DNA of 64,000 nt. Source: Aureimonas endophytica. Lineage in GTDB: Bacteria; Pseudomonadota; Alphaproteobacteria; Rhizobiales; Rhizobiaceae. The stretch spans positions 187,255 through 251,254 of the forward strand of contig NZ_BMIQ01000003.1 in the NCBI RefSeq assembly GCF_014642635.1, written 5' to 3'. The notes under the pieces were generated by a model. The model did no database searches, was not told the DNA's origin, and saw nothing but the letters and a program-made list of their open reading frames with translations. How positions within the stretch are numbered: the stretch's first letter is position 1; every line of letters starts with the position of its first letter. The position numbers and the translations under genes were made by a program. Positions 9,819 to 22,059 of the stretch are shown piece by piece.

Positions 9819-10712
9819 TCAGGCTCGATGACGCAGGGCCTCCACAATCAAGGAGAAGCCCGAAGAGGGCTGGCGGCGGCTTGGGTAGTAGAGGTGATAT
9901 CCAGCGAATGGCGCACACCAGTCGTCGAGGACCTGGACAAGCTTCCCGCTGTCGAGGTGGTCGCGGACCATATCCTCCATGACGAAAGCGAGCCCGTAAC
10001 CATCCAGGGCGGCAGTCAGCACCTGGTTGCTGGAGTTGAAGGTGAACTGTCCGTCGACGCGAACCCGCATCTCACGTCCATCCCGCTCGAACTCCCAGGC
10101 ATAGAGGCCACCGTATGTAGGAAGGCGAATGTTGAGGCAGACGTGGTTCGTCAGGTCCTGCGGCGTCGTCGGGGCAGCGCGCCCTGCGAAGTAGGACGGC
10201 GCACCGACCACGAGCATGCGAAGGCTCGGGCCGATGCGCACCGCGATCATGTCTTTCGCGACCTGCTCCCCGAGGCGGACGCCGGCATCAAACCGATCTG
10301 CCACGATATCCGTCAGCGAATTGTCCGACGAGAACTCGACCCGGATGTCTGGGTATTCGTGAAGCACGGCTGAGAGCTTCGGCCATAGCACGGTCTCGAT
10401 GGCGTGCTGTCCCGCGGTGATGCGGAAATTCCCTGCGGGCCGGTCACGCAGGTTGCCAAGCGCCGACAGGCCGTCCGAGATAGCGTCGAACGCGGGCCCC
10501 AACGTCTCGAGCAAGGCTTCCCCCGCTTCGGTCGGCGACACGCTGCGCGTCGACCGTGTCAGGAGCCGGATGCCGTGCCGCGTCTCCAGGCGACGCATCG
10601 CTTGGCTTAAGGCGGATTGCGAGACTCCCAGCTTCGCCGCGGCCCGGGTAAAGTTGCGCTCCGACGCCACCGAGATGAAGGCGAGCAAATCGCCGAGTTC
10701 CTCGCGCTGCAT
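9819..10712 (-). CDS. LysR-family transcriptional regulator
   Basis: 297 residues. The N-terminal winged helix-turn-helix (about 1-65, NFTRAAAKLGVSQSALSQAMRRLE) is followed by a linker helix and a periplasmic-binding-protein-like effector domain (about 90-295). It belongs to the subgroup that typically controls neighbouring aldo/keto reductase, alcohol dehydrogenase, cupin and CMD genes. It is divergent from the alcohol dehydrogenase gene with a 125-bp gap that contains candidate operator palindromes. It is therefore the likely sensor for the 4185-13734 redox cluster, possibly of reactive aldehydes. The inducer is an inference. Confidence 0.9.
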   Translation of the reverse strand: MQREELGDLLAFISVASERNFTRAAAKLGVSQSALSQAMRRLETRHGIRLLTRSTRSVSPTEAGEALLETLGPAFDAISDGLSALGNLRDRPAGNFRITAGQHAIETVLWPKLSAVLHEYPDIRVEFSSDNSLTDIVADRFDAGVRLGEQVAKDMIAVRIGPSLRMLVVGAPSYFAGRAAPTTPQDLTNHVCLNIRLPTYGGLYAWEFERDGREMRVRVDGQFTFNSSNQVLTAALDGYGLAFVMEDMVRDHLDSGKLVQVLDDWCAPFAGYHLYYPSRRQPSSGFSLIVEALRHRA

Positions 10713-10715
10713 CCA

Positions 10716-10770
10716 TTAGCCTCGCTAATCGGTCCATGCATCCAATACCGCCTAATCCAAATAGCTGGAT
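10716..10770. promoter_or_regulatory. candidate LysR operator region between divergent lysR and adh
   Basis: Two inverted repeats lie in the shared intergenic gap. TTAG-CCTCG-CTAA at 10716-10728 is immediately upstream of the LysR start. ATCCA-AATAGC-TGGAT at 10755-10770 has the T-N11-A form expected of LysR boxes. Both are exact in their arms. Divergent placement of a LysR gene and its target, with the box between them, is the standard arrangement in this family. Confidence 0.5.
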
Positions 10771-10837
10771 CGGATTATCTTTTCCGTCGAGGCGGCATCA
10801 CGTCTTCGGGATGCGGCAAGAACCAAGGAATGCAACG

Positions 10838-13734
<2,897 letters not shown>

Positions 13735-14003
13735 CGGTTGCGACAGAACAATCGTCTGCTTCTTGGGCGTTTTGCTCCGAAGCTGACAGTCGCCTTTCCA
13801 CCCTGTCGAGCCCCTCGTCGCAGAAGAAGCGGACGCCCGGAAGCGGTCCGCCCGCTCTCGACCCCTTCGAGTCGTTTGAGTCTCTCAGGATGCTCCGAGT
13901 ATAGCGGACGTTTCCTTGTCCCTTAAGCGAGCCTGCTGATGACCCCTCCTCCCCACCTCGCCGGAGCTGAGTGCCGAGGCGCCCTCGCCAAGAGGGGCGG
14001 CCG

Positions 14004-14684
14004 TTGATTCCTTGGGTGCCGCTTGGAACCGCACCCGTTCCGGGCGGCGGCGAACTGCGTCTCATGCGGCGCGGCTCGGAATATTCCATCATGATCGGCG
14101 GGACCGAGCTGATGAACAGCCGCCTCAGCGGCTCGGAGGAGGCCCTCGCCACGCTGGCGGCAGAGCGGATCGGCCCGCGTACAGCCGCGCGTGTCCTGAT
14201 CGGCGGTCTCGGCATGGGCTTCACGCTACGTGCCGCGCTGGCGAGCCTCCCGCCGAAGGCCAGCATCACCGTCGCCGAACTCGTGCCGGGCGTCGTGGAA
14301 TGGGCGAAGGGGCCGATGGCCGATCTCTTCGGCGAAGCGCTGTCTGATCCCCGTGTCGCCGTTGCCGTGGACGATGTGGCGGAGATGATCGGCCGGGCAC
14401 GCGGTGCCTACGATGCCATTCTCCTCGACGTCGACAACGGGCCAGGCGGCCTGACGCGGAGCGGCAATGATCGGCTTTATGGGCCGGCCGGCCTTGCCGT
14501 CTCCCTGCGGGCGCTGACGCCGGGCGGCATTCTTGGCGTCTGGTCGCAAGGGCCGGACCCGGCCTTCACCCTGCGCCTCGGCCGCGCCGGCTTCCAAGTG
14601 GAGGAGTTGCGTGTGAAGGCCGGACGCGGGCGCGGGACAAAGCATGTGCTCTGGTTCGCCACGAAGGCAGCCCGTCAGACTTGA
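14004..14684 (+). CDS. spermidine-synthase-like Rossmann methyltransferase-fold protein
   Basis: 226 residues. TTG at 14004 (encoding the start of IPWVPLGTAPVPGGGELRL) is chosen because AGAGGGG lies just upstream and family members start near this point; a GTG at 13971 is possible. The SAM/dcSAM-binding glycine loop is GGLGMGFTLRAAL, followed by the acidic strand end VAELVPGVVEW and ILLDVDNGPGGL. Such short proteins are annotated as spermidine synthase-like, but the residues needed for putrescine aminopropylation are not evident. The true substrate is unknown. It stands alone, with repeat-rich gaps on both sides. Confidence 0.72.
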   Translation: MIPWVPLGTAPVPGGGELRLMRRGSEYSIMIGGTELMNSRLSGSEEALATLAAERIGPRTAARVLIGGLGMGFTLRAALASLPPKASITVAELVPGVVEWAKGPMADLFGEALSDPRVAVAVDDVAEMIGRARGAYDAILLDVDNGPGGLTRSGNDRLYGPAGLAVSLRALTPGGILGVWSQGPDPAFTLRLGRAGFQVEELRVKAGRGRGTKHVLWFATKAARQT

Positions 14685-15054
14685 GCATCATTCCCGCAGA
14701 TTCTCTTACCGGGCGGTTCAAAGACCGAGGGCACCTCAACAGCCGAGCCCTTCGAAGCATGAGGATCGGACGTCCGGAAAGCGGCCGATCCGCTTTTGAT
14801 CTTCTCCGCCGCTGCCTGGTTTGTCTCGCTTGGGCCGATAGCGGAAGGTCCGCTTAGGCGACAGGAGGCCAATAAGCTGCCGCTCCGCAAACGGCCCTTT
14901 GCGGCGCACCGAATTCAGACCGTCAACGACATGGTGCTGGCAGACGGCATGCAAAGGTCTTGCAGCAATGCCGCCGCCGTTATGACCGACTGGGCTGTCG
15001 CGGTGTTGCCGTTATCGAGTTTGTATCCTCGCGCCGGGTCGACAAGGGGAAGAT
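14685..15054. other. intergenic region with repeat-family remnants
   Basis: This 370-bp gap holds no convincing gene. It contains AGCGGCCGATCCGCT near 14780 and GGGCCGATAGCGGAAGGTCCGCTT from 14832, the latter sharing its core with the 61-62 bp palindromic repeats at 28650 and 48498. The promoter of the cyclase gene is expected in the last 100 bp. Confidence 0.5.
14832..14895 (+). repeat. diverged member of the GGGCCGATAGCGG palindromic repeat family
   Basis: It begins GGGCCGATAGCGG and continues AAGGTCCGCTT. Both blocks occur in the near-identical repeats at 28650-28710 and 48498-48559. The remainder has drifted, so the outer limits are approximate. Confidence 0.45.
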
Positions 15055-16158
15055 ATGTCAAACCGCAATCCGACCTTCTGGATCGCGATGATCGCTGTCA
15101 GCGCCTCGTTCGGTGTGCTCTACGAGATGCTGCTGGACGAGGACGGCTTGTCGGGGGTCGGAATCATCTATGGTACATGTATCGGCGGGTTGGCGATCAC
15201 CTATGAGCGCGGTGCCTTCCTAGCCGAATACCGGGCCCATTTGCGCCGCCTGCCGACCCTTGCCTATTTCGCCACGGCGGAAGCCAGCCTGCTCGCCGTG
15301 GTGGTCTGCGGCATGATGCTCGCCGGCGCGCTGGCATGGGCGCTGGGCCTTTCGAACAAGGAACTGCTCGAAGCCGTCGTTCCCAGGCCTGTCCCGTTGC
15401 TCTACTCGATGGCGGTGTCCGCGCTGCTCGTCTTCGTGCTGCGCATCCGTGACCTGATCGGGGCCGAGACCTTCCTCAACCTTCTACTCGGACGCTATCA
15501 TCGCCCGGTCAGCGAAGAACGCGCCTTCCTGTTTCTCGATCTCGTCGGATCGACGACCTACGCAGAGAAGCACGGAGACCTCGCAGCACAAGAGTTTCTG
15601 AAGGCGGTCTTCGCAGCGATCGCGGAGCCGGTTCGCCGGCATCGCGGTCAAGTCGACGACTATGTCGGCGATCAGATCATCATCTCCTGGCCGCTCGCTC
15701 GCGCCGTCGAAGGGGCGCGGTGCGTCACTTGCATCTTCGCGGTTCGCGAAACTCTACGATTGGATCGCGAGTGGTGGATGTCGCGTTTCGGACTTGTTCC
15801 TGAACTGCGGGCTGCACTGCACGGCGGCAGCGTGGTGACTGCGGAAGTTGGTGTCGACCGGCACAAGATTGCCTACTTTGGCGATGTCATGAACGTCACC
15901 GCGAGATTGGAAGGGCTCTGCCGCGAGACGGCGCGGCCAGTGCTCGTTTCGGACGCCATCTTGGATCGCATCCTGCCTCTCCCCGAAGGCATCCTGTCGG
16001 AAGCGCTCGGCCGCTATCATCTGCGTGGCCGGAACGGGACGATGCTTGTGCATGCACTTGCGGAATTGCGTCCACCTGCGATTGAAGCGAAAGGTGATTC
16101 ACTCCTGCGACCTATGGGCGAGTTCACAAAAGCCAGCCGGGAAGCACGTATCGGCTGA
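15055..16158 (+). CDS. membrane-anchored class III adenylate/guanylate cyclase
   Basis: 367 residues. Four hydrophobic segments (about 8-27, 33-50, 77-100, 113-131) form a membrane domain with short loops, followed by a cytoplasmic class III cyclase domain (about 155-335). Metal-binding aspartates are D162 in FLDLVGSTTY and D206 in YVGDQIIISW. The transition-state N and R lie in GDVMNVTARLEG. The substrate-selecting residues cannot be assigned with confidence by eye. This layout (integral membrane sensor plus a single catalytic domain acting as a homodimer) is common in rhizobia, where such cyclases answer envelope cues. No cyclic-nucleotide receptor gene is adjacent. Confidence 0.88.
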   Translation: MSNRNPTFWIAMIAVSASFGVLYEMLLDEDGLSGVGIIYGTCIGGLAITYERGAFLAEYRAHLRRLPTLAYFATAEASLLAVVVCGMMLAGALAWALGLSNKELLEAVVPRPVPLLYSMAVSALLVFVLRIRDLIGAETFLNLLLGRYHRPVSEERAFLFLDLVGSTTYAEKHGDLAAQEFLKAVFAAIAEPVRRHRGQVDDYVGDQIIISWPLARAVEGARCVTCIFAVRETLRLDREWWMSRFGLVPELRAALHGGSVVTAEVGVDRHKIAYFGDVMNVTARLEGLCRETARPVLVSDAILDRILPLPEGILSEALGRYHLRGRNGTMLVHALAELRPPAIEAKGDSLLRPMGEFTKASREARIG

Positions 16159-16434
16159 AATCGGCTCGCGCTATGGAGGTTCGGGCATCGGCGGATCGCT
16201 GTGTGTCAGTTTCTTCTGTTTTATCCGAAAGCTGTACGACCGCTCCCTCGCCCTGAGGGAAACCCAAATAGAACCAGTGGGATGGAGGGCGGTCTGGCAG
16301 CTATCGGCAGCAAGACGTTAGAGAGCGGACTTTGTGTTGTCGGTCGCAACGGGATCGAAAGCATTCGATCACGAAGGGTTGGCTACCGCAAACCGGTTCG
16401 ACTGATTCGTCCGACCCGTGCTCGTTTTCTTGTC

Positions 16435-18630
16435 TCACGCGACGGATTGCCGCACCATGTCGGCGAGGAACCGCTTCTCGAAGGCTGCCGTGGTCATCGG
16501 CCGCCCGAACAGGTAGCCCTGGCCGTGCGCGCAGGCGTTGCCGAGCATGAACGTGGCTTGTTCAGACGTCTCAATGCCTTCAGCGATGACGGCGAGATCG
16601 AGGTCGGCGGCCAGTTTCGTGATTGCGCTGACTATGGCCTGATCCTTTCGATTGTCCCCAATATTGGAGACGAAGGACCGGTCGATCTTCAGCCGAGTGA
16701 CAGGGTATTCCTTCAGCATCGTCAACGACGCGTAGCCCGTGCCGAAATCGTCAAAGGCGATCCCAACGCCCATGCCACGCAGCTCGGTCAGCTGCGCGAT
16801 AATGCTTCGCGCGTTGCTGAGGATGATGTTCTCCGTGACCTCGAGCTCCAACGCTTCTGCCGGCAGATCGAAGTCGCTCAGTGCCCTTTGAACGATCGCG
16901 GCGAGGTCGTTGCCACGGAACTGGGCGGCGAAGAGGTTGACGCCAATGCGGAAATCGCTGTGACCAGCTTGGCGCCAGCGGGACGCCTGCTCGCACGCCG
17001 TGCGCAAAATCCACTCCCCGACCAAACCGGCAAGGGGACTGGTCTCAAGGATTGGCAGGAACGCGCCCGGCATGATAACGCCGACGTAGGGATAGTTCCA
17101 GCGGATCAGGGCTTCGGCGCCCGTCAGCCTCCCGTCGGAGAGACGCACCTGTGGCTGGTAGTATAGCTCGAATGCTCGCCCGTCCCACGCCTCACGAAGC
17201 TGCTGGCTCGTGTCGCCCCTCGTCAGCGCCTTCGATCGCAGTTCTGGGGTGAACAAATGCGTGCATCCTCGGCCCTCCGCCTTCGCGCGGTAAAGCGCGA
17301 GGTCCGCGTTGCCGAGCAGCTGTTCCGCGCTCCATGCTTTCGCCGCCTGTACGGCGATGCCGACGCTGGCGCCGACATGGATGAGATCGTTGTCGATTTC
17401 GATCGGCAAACTTACCGTCTCGATCATCTTTTCGCCGAGGGCGCTGGCCGCAATCGGATCGGCAGTGCCAGAGAGGAACACGACGAACTCATCGCCTCCC
17501 AGTCGGGCAAGCGTATGTTCGATCTCAACGGTGTTCCGCAAGCGTTCGGCGACAACTTGGAGTACGCGGTCGCCAACGACATGACCGAGCGTGTCGTTGA
17601 TCTCCTTAAAGCCGTCGAGATCGAGAAAGACCACCGAGGCGGGTTCGTTCTTGGCGCAGGTCTCGCTCAGTCGTGCGAACAGGGTGATGCGGTTGGTCAA
17701 GCCAGTCAGGTGGTCGAACTCGGCCGCTCGCTTCAGCTTCGTTTCGTTCTCCCGGCGTCCGGTTACGTCGCGAATGATCGCACCGAACTGCGGTGCGCCA
17801 TTCTCATGCCAGCGAGACAGCGACAATTCGATCGGGAACTCCGAGCCATCCTTGCGAGAGGCGGCGAGATCGACCGTGGTGCCGAGAAGACGTGGGGCCT
17901 CGCCTCGGGCAACGCGTGCTAAGCCCGCTGTGTGCGCGGACCGCATCGCCGGGGGCACGATCAGGGCGAGCGACTGGCCGATCGCTTCGCTGGCGGAGTA
18001 GCCGAACATACGCTGGGCGGCAGCGTTCCATGAGGTGATGCGGTTGTCATGGTCGGCGGTTACGATCGCGTCGGGTGAGGCGGCCGCAATGTTCGCCGAT
18101 CGTTCGACGCCATCGGCGGCCACTTGCTCCAGACGACGCAACTCCATGCGGTCCATGGCGAGAGCAGCAAGGTTCTGGAGCGTGCGCCGGTCCTTTGCTG
18201 AGAAGTTCAGGCGCGGCTTCGTGTCGATGATGCAAAGCGAGCCAAGGCGATGTCCTGACGGCGCCATGAGCGGTGCGCCGGCATAAAAGCGGATGAAGGG
18301 CTCACCGGTAACGAGAGGGTTGTCCCGAAAGAGGATATCAAGAGCCGCATCGGGCACGACAAACACGTCGTCGCCGAGGATCGCATGGGCGCAAAACGAA
18401 GCGTCGCGTCCGGTCGAGGCTGCGGCTAGGCCGCTCCGCGCCTTAAAGACCTGCCGATCGCTTGTCACCAAAGATACGAGCGCGATCGGAACGTCAAAGA
18501 TTGCGCCTGCCGTCTCGACGATGCGATCGAACTCCTTTTCGGGTGGCGTATCAACAATTTTGAAGGAATTGAGCGCCGCGAGGCGTTCGGCTTCGTCGTC
18601 AACAACGGTAGCGGAAACGCTAGGCGGCAT
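16435..18630 (-). CDS. GAF-PAS-GGDEF-EAL cyclic-di-GMP enzyme
   Basis: 731 residues with no transmembrane segment. The order is GAF (about 25-165, with RSGL and SFCAHAIL of the phytochrome-like GAF group), PAS with PAC (about 170-300), GGDEF (about 305-465) and EAL (about 475-725). The diguanylate-cyclase signature is intact as GGDEF at 378-382, and EAL (E506 in TGAEALIRW) with DDFGTGYASL indicates a competent phosphodiesterase. The protein could therefore make or break c-di-GMP depending on input. It is convergent with the cyclase gene and has a long non-coding leader upstream. Confidence 0.92.
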   Translation of the reverse strand: MPPSVSATVVDDEAERLAALNSFKIVDTPPEKEFDRIVETAGAIFDVPIALVSLVTSDRQVFKARSGLAAASTGRDASFCAHAILGDDVFVVPDAALDILFRDNPLVTGEPFIRFYAGAPLMAPSGHRLGSLCIIDTKPRLNFSAKDRRTLQNLAALAMDRMELRRLEQVAADGVERSANIAAASPDAIVTADHDNRITSWNAAAQRMFGYSASEAIGQSLALIVPPAMRSAHTAGLARVARGEAPRLLGTTVDLAASRKDGSEFPIELSLSRWHENGAPQFGAIIRDVTGRRENETKLKRAAEFDHLTGLTNRITLFARLSETCAKNEPASVVFLDLDGFKEINDTLGHVVGDRVLQVVAERLRNTVEIEHTLARLGGDEFVVFLSGTADPIAASALGEKMIETVSLPIEIDNDLIHVGASVGIAVQAAKAWSAEQLLGNADLALYRAKAEGRGCTHLFTPELRSKALTRGDTSQQLREAWDGRAFELYYQPQVRLSDGRLTGAEALIRWNYPYVGVIMPGAFLPILETSPLAGLVGEWILRTACEQASRWRQAGHSDFRIGVNLFAAQFRGNDLAAIVQRALSDFDLPAEALELEVTENIILSNARSIIAQLTELRGMGVGIAFDDFGTGYASLTMLKEYPVTRLKIDRSFVSNIGDNRKDQAIVSAITKLAADLDLAVIAEGIETSEQATFMLGNACAHGQGYLFGRPMTTAAFEKRFLADMVRQSVA

Positions 18631-19359
18631 GGAAATCGTTGGGTCCTTAGGTCAACGCATAGTAGCCACGCAACGTGTGACGATTGTCTTACGGCACGCT
18701 GTCAATCGATGTGGCCAAAGGCTGAATTGCCAAACTGGCAAGCAGCGTCGTGAACGAAGGTTGAAGGCCGATCCCAAGTCGCAAGAGGGTCAACACGACG
18801 GAGCCGGCACGCTCTACGCCGTCGACCTCTCCGAAGAATGTCCGCTTTCGGCTATGAGGCTGCTGCGTGTGTATGGCGTGGAAGGGCGCAAAGCGGACTA
18901 CGTGAAAGCGGTGATCGAATAACCGCTTTTCAACCGGTCGAGCCAATCACTGCCGCAGGAGCGGAAGCCTGGACGCGGTCCCTCCGCTTCTGCTCGCTTG
19001 TTCGGGCGGCGATGCCGGCTCTGGAGTGTGCTGCGGAAGTGTCGGCAGGTTCGACATGACATTCTCCATGTTTGGTATGGAGACGTCAGCGATCGGGCGA
19101 GCGCCTGTTCCCGCAACGACCGGTCTTAGGCTTCATAGCGCAGCACATCGATATTGGTGTGATGGGCTGCTGTCCACGTGGCATATAGGCGAAGCGACGA
19201 TGCTCCATCCTATCGGAGATCGTTATGCGCGAGGCGCCAAGATGGCGGATGGCGCTGGCTAAAATGTTCGCCGATCTGGCCTACCCAGCTCGGCATTGTC
19301 TCCGTTCCGTCTCTACCCTTATGAATTACTAGCGGGAGCATGTTCGGGGCGGGGGGAAT
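18631..19359. other. long intergenic region with palindromic sequence, no gene recognised
   Basis: A 729-bp gap between the divergent GGDEF-EAL and HWE-kinase genes. Short open frames on both strands show no family resemblance. From 18837 to 18903 a GTCCGCTTTCGG ... AAAGCGGAC inverted pair is seen, and at 18956-18982 GCAGGAGCGGA pairs with TCCGCTTCTGC. Both resemble the dispersed GGTCCGC/GCGGACC repeats elsewhere in the window. Promoters for both kinase and GGDEF genes must lie here. Confidence 0.5.
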
Positions 19360-21417
19360 TTGTCAGACTTGAAAGCGGATAGCCCGAGAACGCTTGCGCG
19401 CTCTTGGCTTTCCTCCCTGCGTGCGCGCCTTGTCCTTTTGACGCTCGCCTTGCTTGTTCCAGCTCTGATAGCAGCCGGGTCTGCCGTCTACGCGGGCTAC
19501 CTCAACGATCGGACGGGCGTCGAGAAGCACCTGCAGGAGACATCCCGTGCGCTTTCCCTCGTTGTAGATCGGCAGTTCGGACAGGCAGAAGCGTTGCTCT
19601 GGGCTTTGTCCACGTCTTCGCAGCTGCGAGTGAAAGATTATCTCGCGTTCGACGCGCGAGCACGAGCGGCCATTCGTATCCCGGGGACCTGGGTCGTCGT
19701 GGAAGACGAGCGAGGCCAAGTCGTCAATACCCTGCTACCGCCAGGAAACGCTCTGCCTGTCCTCAGCAGCCGCGATCATTGGAAGGGCGCGGCCGAAGGC
19801 ACCGTCAGGATCAGCAATCTCTTCACCGGTCTCGTTGCTAAACGCCCGGCGGTCGGCGTTGATACCCTAATCACGACCGCCGACGGATCACGGCTCTTCG
19901 TCTCCGTGGTTACGCGAGCTGACACAATGAGCCAGATCCTGATCGATCAGAGCCTTCCGCAAGATTGGATCGGTGCGATCCTTGATCGCAACGGGACAGT
20001 GGTGGCCCGGAACAAGGATTCCGATCGCTTTGTTGGCCATCCGGCAACCCCGGAGAACGTTAGGAGAGTTCAAGCAGGCGTCAGTCAGGGCGTTTGGGAG
20101 GGGATTTCTCTGGACGGCGTTCCGACAGTGGTCGCCTTGTCCCGGTCTCCCAGCTCTGGCTGGTCGACGATCGTTGCGGTACCGCAGGCGGAGATCACGG
20201 GGCCCGCCGGACGGACAGCTCTCTACCTTGCGGCAACGGGTGCAATGCTCCTCGCCAGTGGTACTTTGATCGCCTGGCGTGTCGGACGGAGCATCGCTGC
20301 GCCCATCGAGAGACTTGCGCTGGATGCCGAAGCGCTCGGCCGCGGCGCCCCGCTGGTCGCGAGACGAAGCGGGGTAGCGGAGGTCGACAGGGTGGCCGGG
20401 ACCTTGTCTTCTGCTTCCGCGGAGCTTCGCAAGCGCGAGGCAGCTCTGCGTGCCAGCGAGGAGCGCCTTCGAGCAACGCAGGAGAATGCGCCGGTCGCCA
20501 TTGCCGAGATCGGAAGTGATGGCCGGTTTCTTTCAGTCAACGAAGCGCGATGCCGTTTGACGGGACATACGAAGGACGAGCTGATCGGGCAGCATTTCGC
20601 CCATGTCACGACCGAGGGCAGCCTGGATGAGGACCTTGCGCTCTTTGCAAAGCATGTCTCCGGCGAACTCGACGCGTACACAACGGAGAGCGAGTTCAAG
20701 CTGAAGGACGGTCGCCGCGGCTGGGCTCGGGTGACCAGTACCGCCATTAGAAACGATCACGGGACGTTTCGCTATGCGGTGAGAGTCGTCGAGGACATTA
20801 CGGAACGTCGTGCCGCCGAAAGGCGGCAGAAGCTGATGATCAACGAGTTGAACCACAGGGTGAAGAACACGCTTGCCGTGGTCCAATCGATCGCGGCGCA
20901 ATCGTTCAAAGGCGAACTTGATCCAAAAATGGCGCTTCGGGCTTTCCAGGGACGTCTGCTGGCCCTCTCCGAAGCCCATAACCTGCTGACCCTGGAGAAC
21001 TGGGAAGCGGCTCCGCTGGAGCGGATCGTCGAGAACGCGCTTCGGCCGTTCGCGGGCGGCAATCGCTTTGAAACCGAAGGGCCAATGGTTCGGGTCGGGC
21101 CAAAGGCTGCCGTCGCCCTTGCGCTCGCGTTTCACGAATTGTGCACGAACGCCAGCAAGTACGGCGCCCTCTCCACCGAGGAAGGCCGCGTGCGTATCGC
21201 TTGGTTTCTTGAAGGCGAACTCCGAGATGTCCTTCACCTTCGGTGGGAGGAAATTGGCGGCCCGGAAGTGCAAGCTCCCACGCGCTCCGGCTTCGGCTCG
21301 CGACTTATCGGGCGCAAGCTTGCGGCTGAATTCGAGGGTGCCGTCGAACTCCGTTTCCCCGTCTCGGGTGCCGTTTGCGAGATCACAGCGCCGCTCGCCA
21401 TCATCGAGAGCCGCTGA
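19360..21417 (+). CDS. HWE-family sensor histidine kinase with periplasmic domain, HAMP and PAS
   Basis: 685 residues from TTG 19360, directly after a run of G residues; no upstream ATG is in frame. The first transmembrane helix is about 22-45, a periplasmic dCache-like sensor spans about 46-285, and the second helix is about 288-308. HAMP (about 310-365) and PAS (about 375-485) follow. The catalytic core is HWE type: phospho-acceptor H499 in ELNHRVKNTLA, N-box HELCTNASKYGALS, and W-x-E in LRWEEIGGP. HWE kinases in alphaproteobacteria usually feed stress or light responses, but no response regulator gene is next to it. Confidence 0.92.
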   Translation: MSDLKADSPRTLARSWLSSLRARLVLLTLALLVPALIAAGSAVYAGYLNDRTGVEKHLQETSRALSLVVDRQFGQAEALLWALSTSSQLRVKDYLAFDARARAAIRIPGTWVVVEDERGQVVNTLLPPGNALPVLSSRDHWKGAAEGTVRISNLFTGLVAKRPAVGVDTLITTADGSRLFVSVVTRADTMSQILIDQSLPQDWIGAILDRNGTVVARNKDSDRFVGHPATPENVRRVQAGVSQGVWEGISLDGVPTVVALSRSPSSGWSTIVAVPQAEITGPAGRTALYLAATGAMLLASGTLIAWRVGRSIAAPIERLALDAEALGRGAPLVARRSGVAEVDRVAGTLSSASAELRKREAALRASEERLRATQENAPVAIAEIGSDGRFLSVNEARCRLTGHTKDELIGQHFAHVTTEGSLDEDLALFAKHVSGELDAYTTESEFKLKDGRRGWARVTSTAIRNDHGTFRYAVRVVEDITERRAAERRQKLMINELNHRVKNTLAVVQSIAAQSFKGELDPKMALRAFQGRLLALSEAHNLLTLENWEAAPLERIVENALRPFAGGNRFETEGPMVRVGPKAAVALALAFHELCTNASKYGALSTEEGRVRIAWFLEGELRDVLHLRWEEIGGPEVQAPTRSGFGSRLIGRKLAAEFEGAVELRFPVSGAVCEITAPLAIIESR

Positions 21418-22059
21418 AGCGGCTCGATGCGTGGGGCGACGGGGGTCGAGCGACGCGTTCGCCGATCGCCTCGCGTTCTCATCGCGTCCATTTGGGGGCG
21501 ACGGTCAAGGCCCCGCCGCCGGCGATGGCCTGAAGGAGTTCTTCTTATGTAACGGCGCGCTCGGCAGATTGCTGCCGCGCTCGACCGCAACCCATGATGG
21601 AGTCCAAAAGCTCGTCGCGCTGGACGCGTTAGCGTAAGACGACGTCGCCGAACTCAGCCCGCATCTGTTCCACCGAGCGCACCGCCTGGCCATCGAGAAT
21701 AGCGCCGGCGAGATGCGCGAGAGCGCACTTCTCATCAATCCTTACGACCGACGTCGGATCCAACGCAAAGTGAGCGGCGCCCCTTCCGCCGTTTTATTAT
21801 CTGATGCTGCCCCGCAGCCGGACGGACGCGCTACCGCCGGCAGCGAGCACACCAGGTCGTCCATGGTGCAAGACTGAAAGCTGGCAACCCGATCGAGCAA
21901 GATGCCTATCTGCCCTTCTCAGCTTCATCGTCGTAAGCCACTCAAGGGCTGCTTTGCCGCATCTGGGCGTTCCGCACTCTCTGCTCGGCAATCCGCGCCT
22001 ACATTCGGCGTTCAGTGAGCCTCGCATAGGGTGTGGGCTCGGCTTTTCGCTGCGGTCCC
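21418..22059. other. intergenic region between two kinase genes
   Basis: A 642-bp gap without a recognisable gene. Several short frames exist on both strands (for example 21797-22102 on the minus strand), but their translations lack family motifs and are rich in Arg/Ser, as expected of GC-rich non-coding DNA. It may contain remnants of a response-regulator gene too decayed to see. Confidence 0.4.
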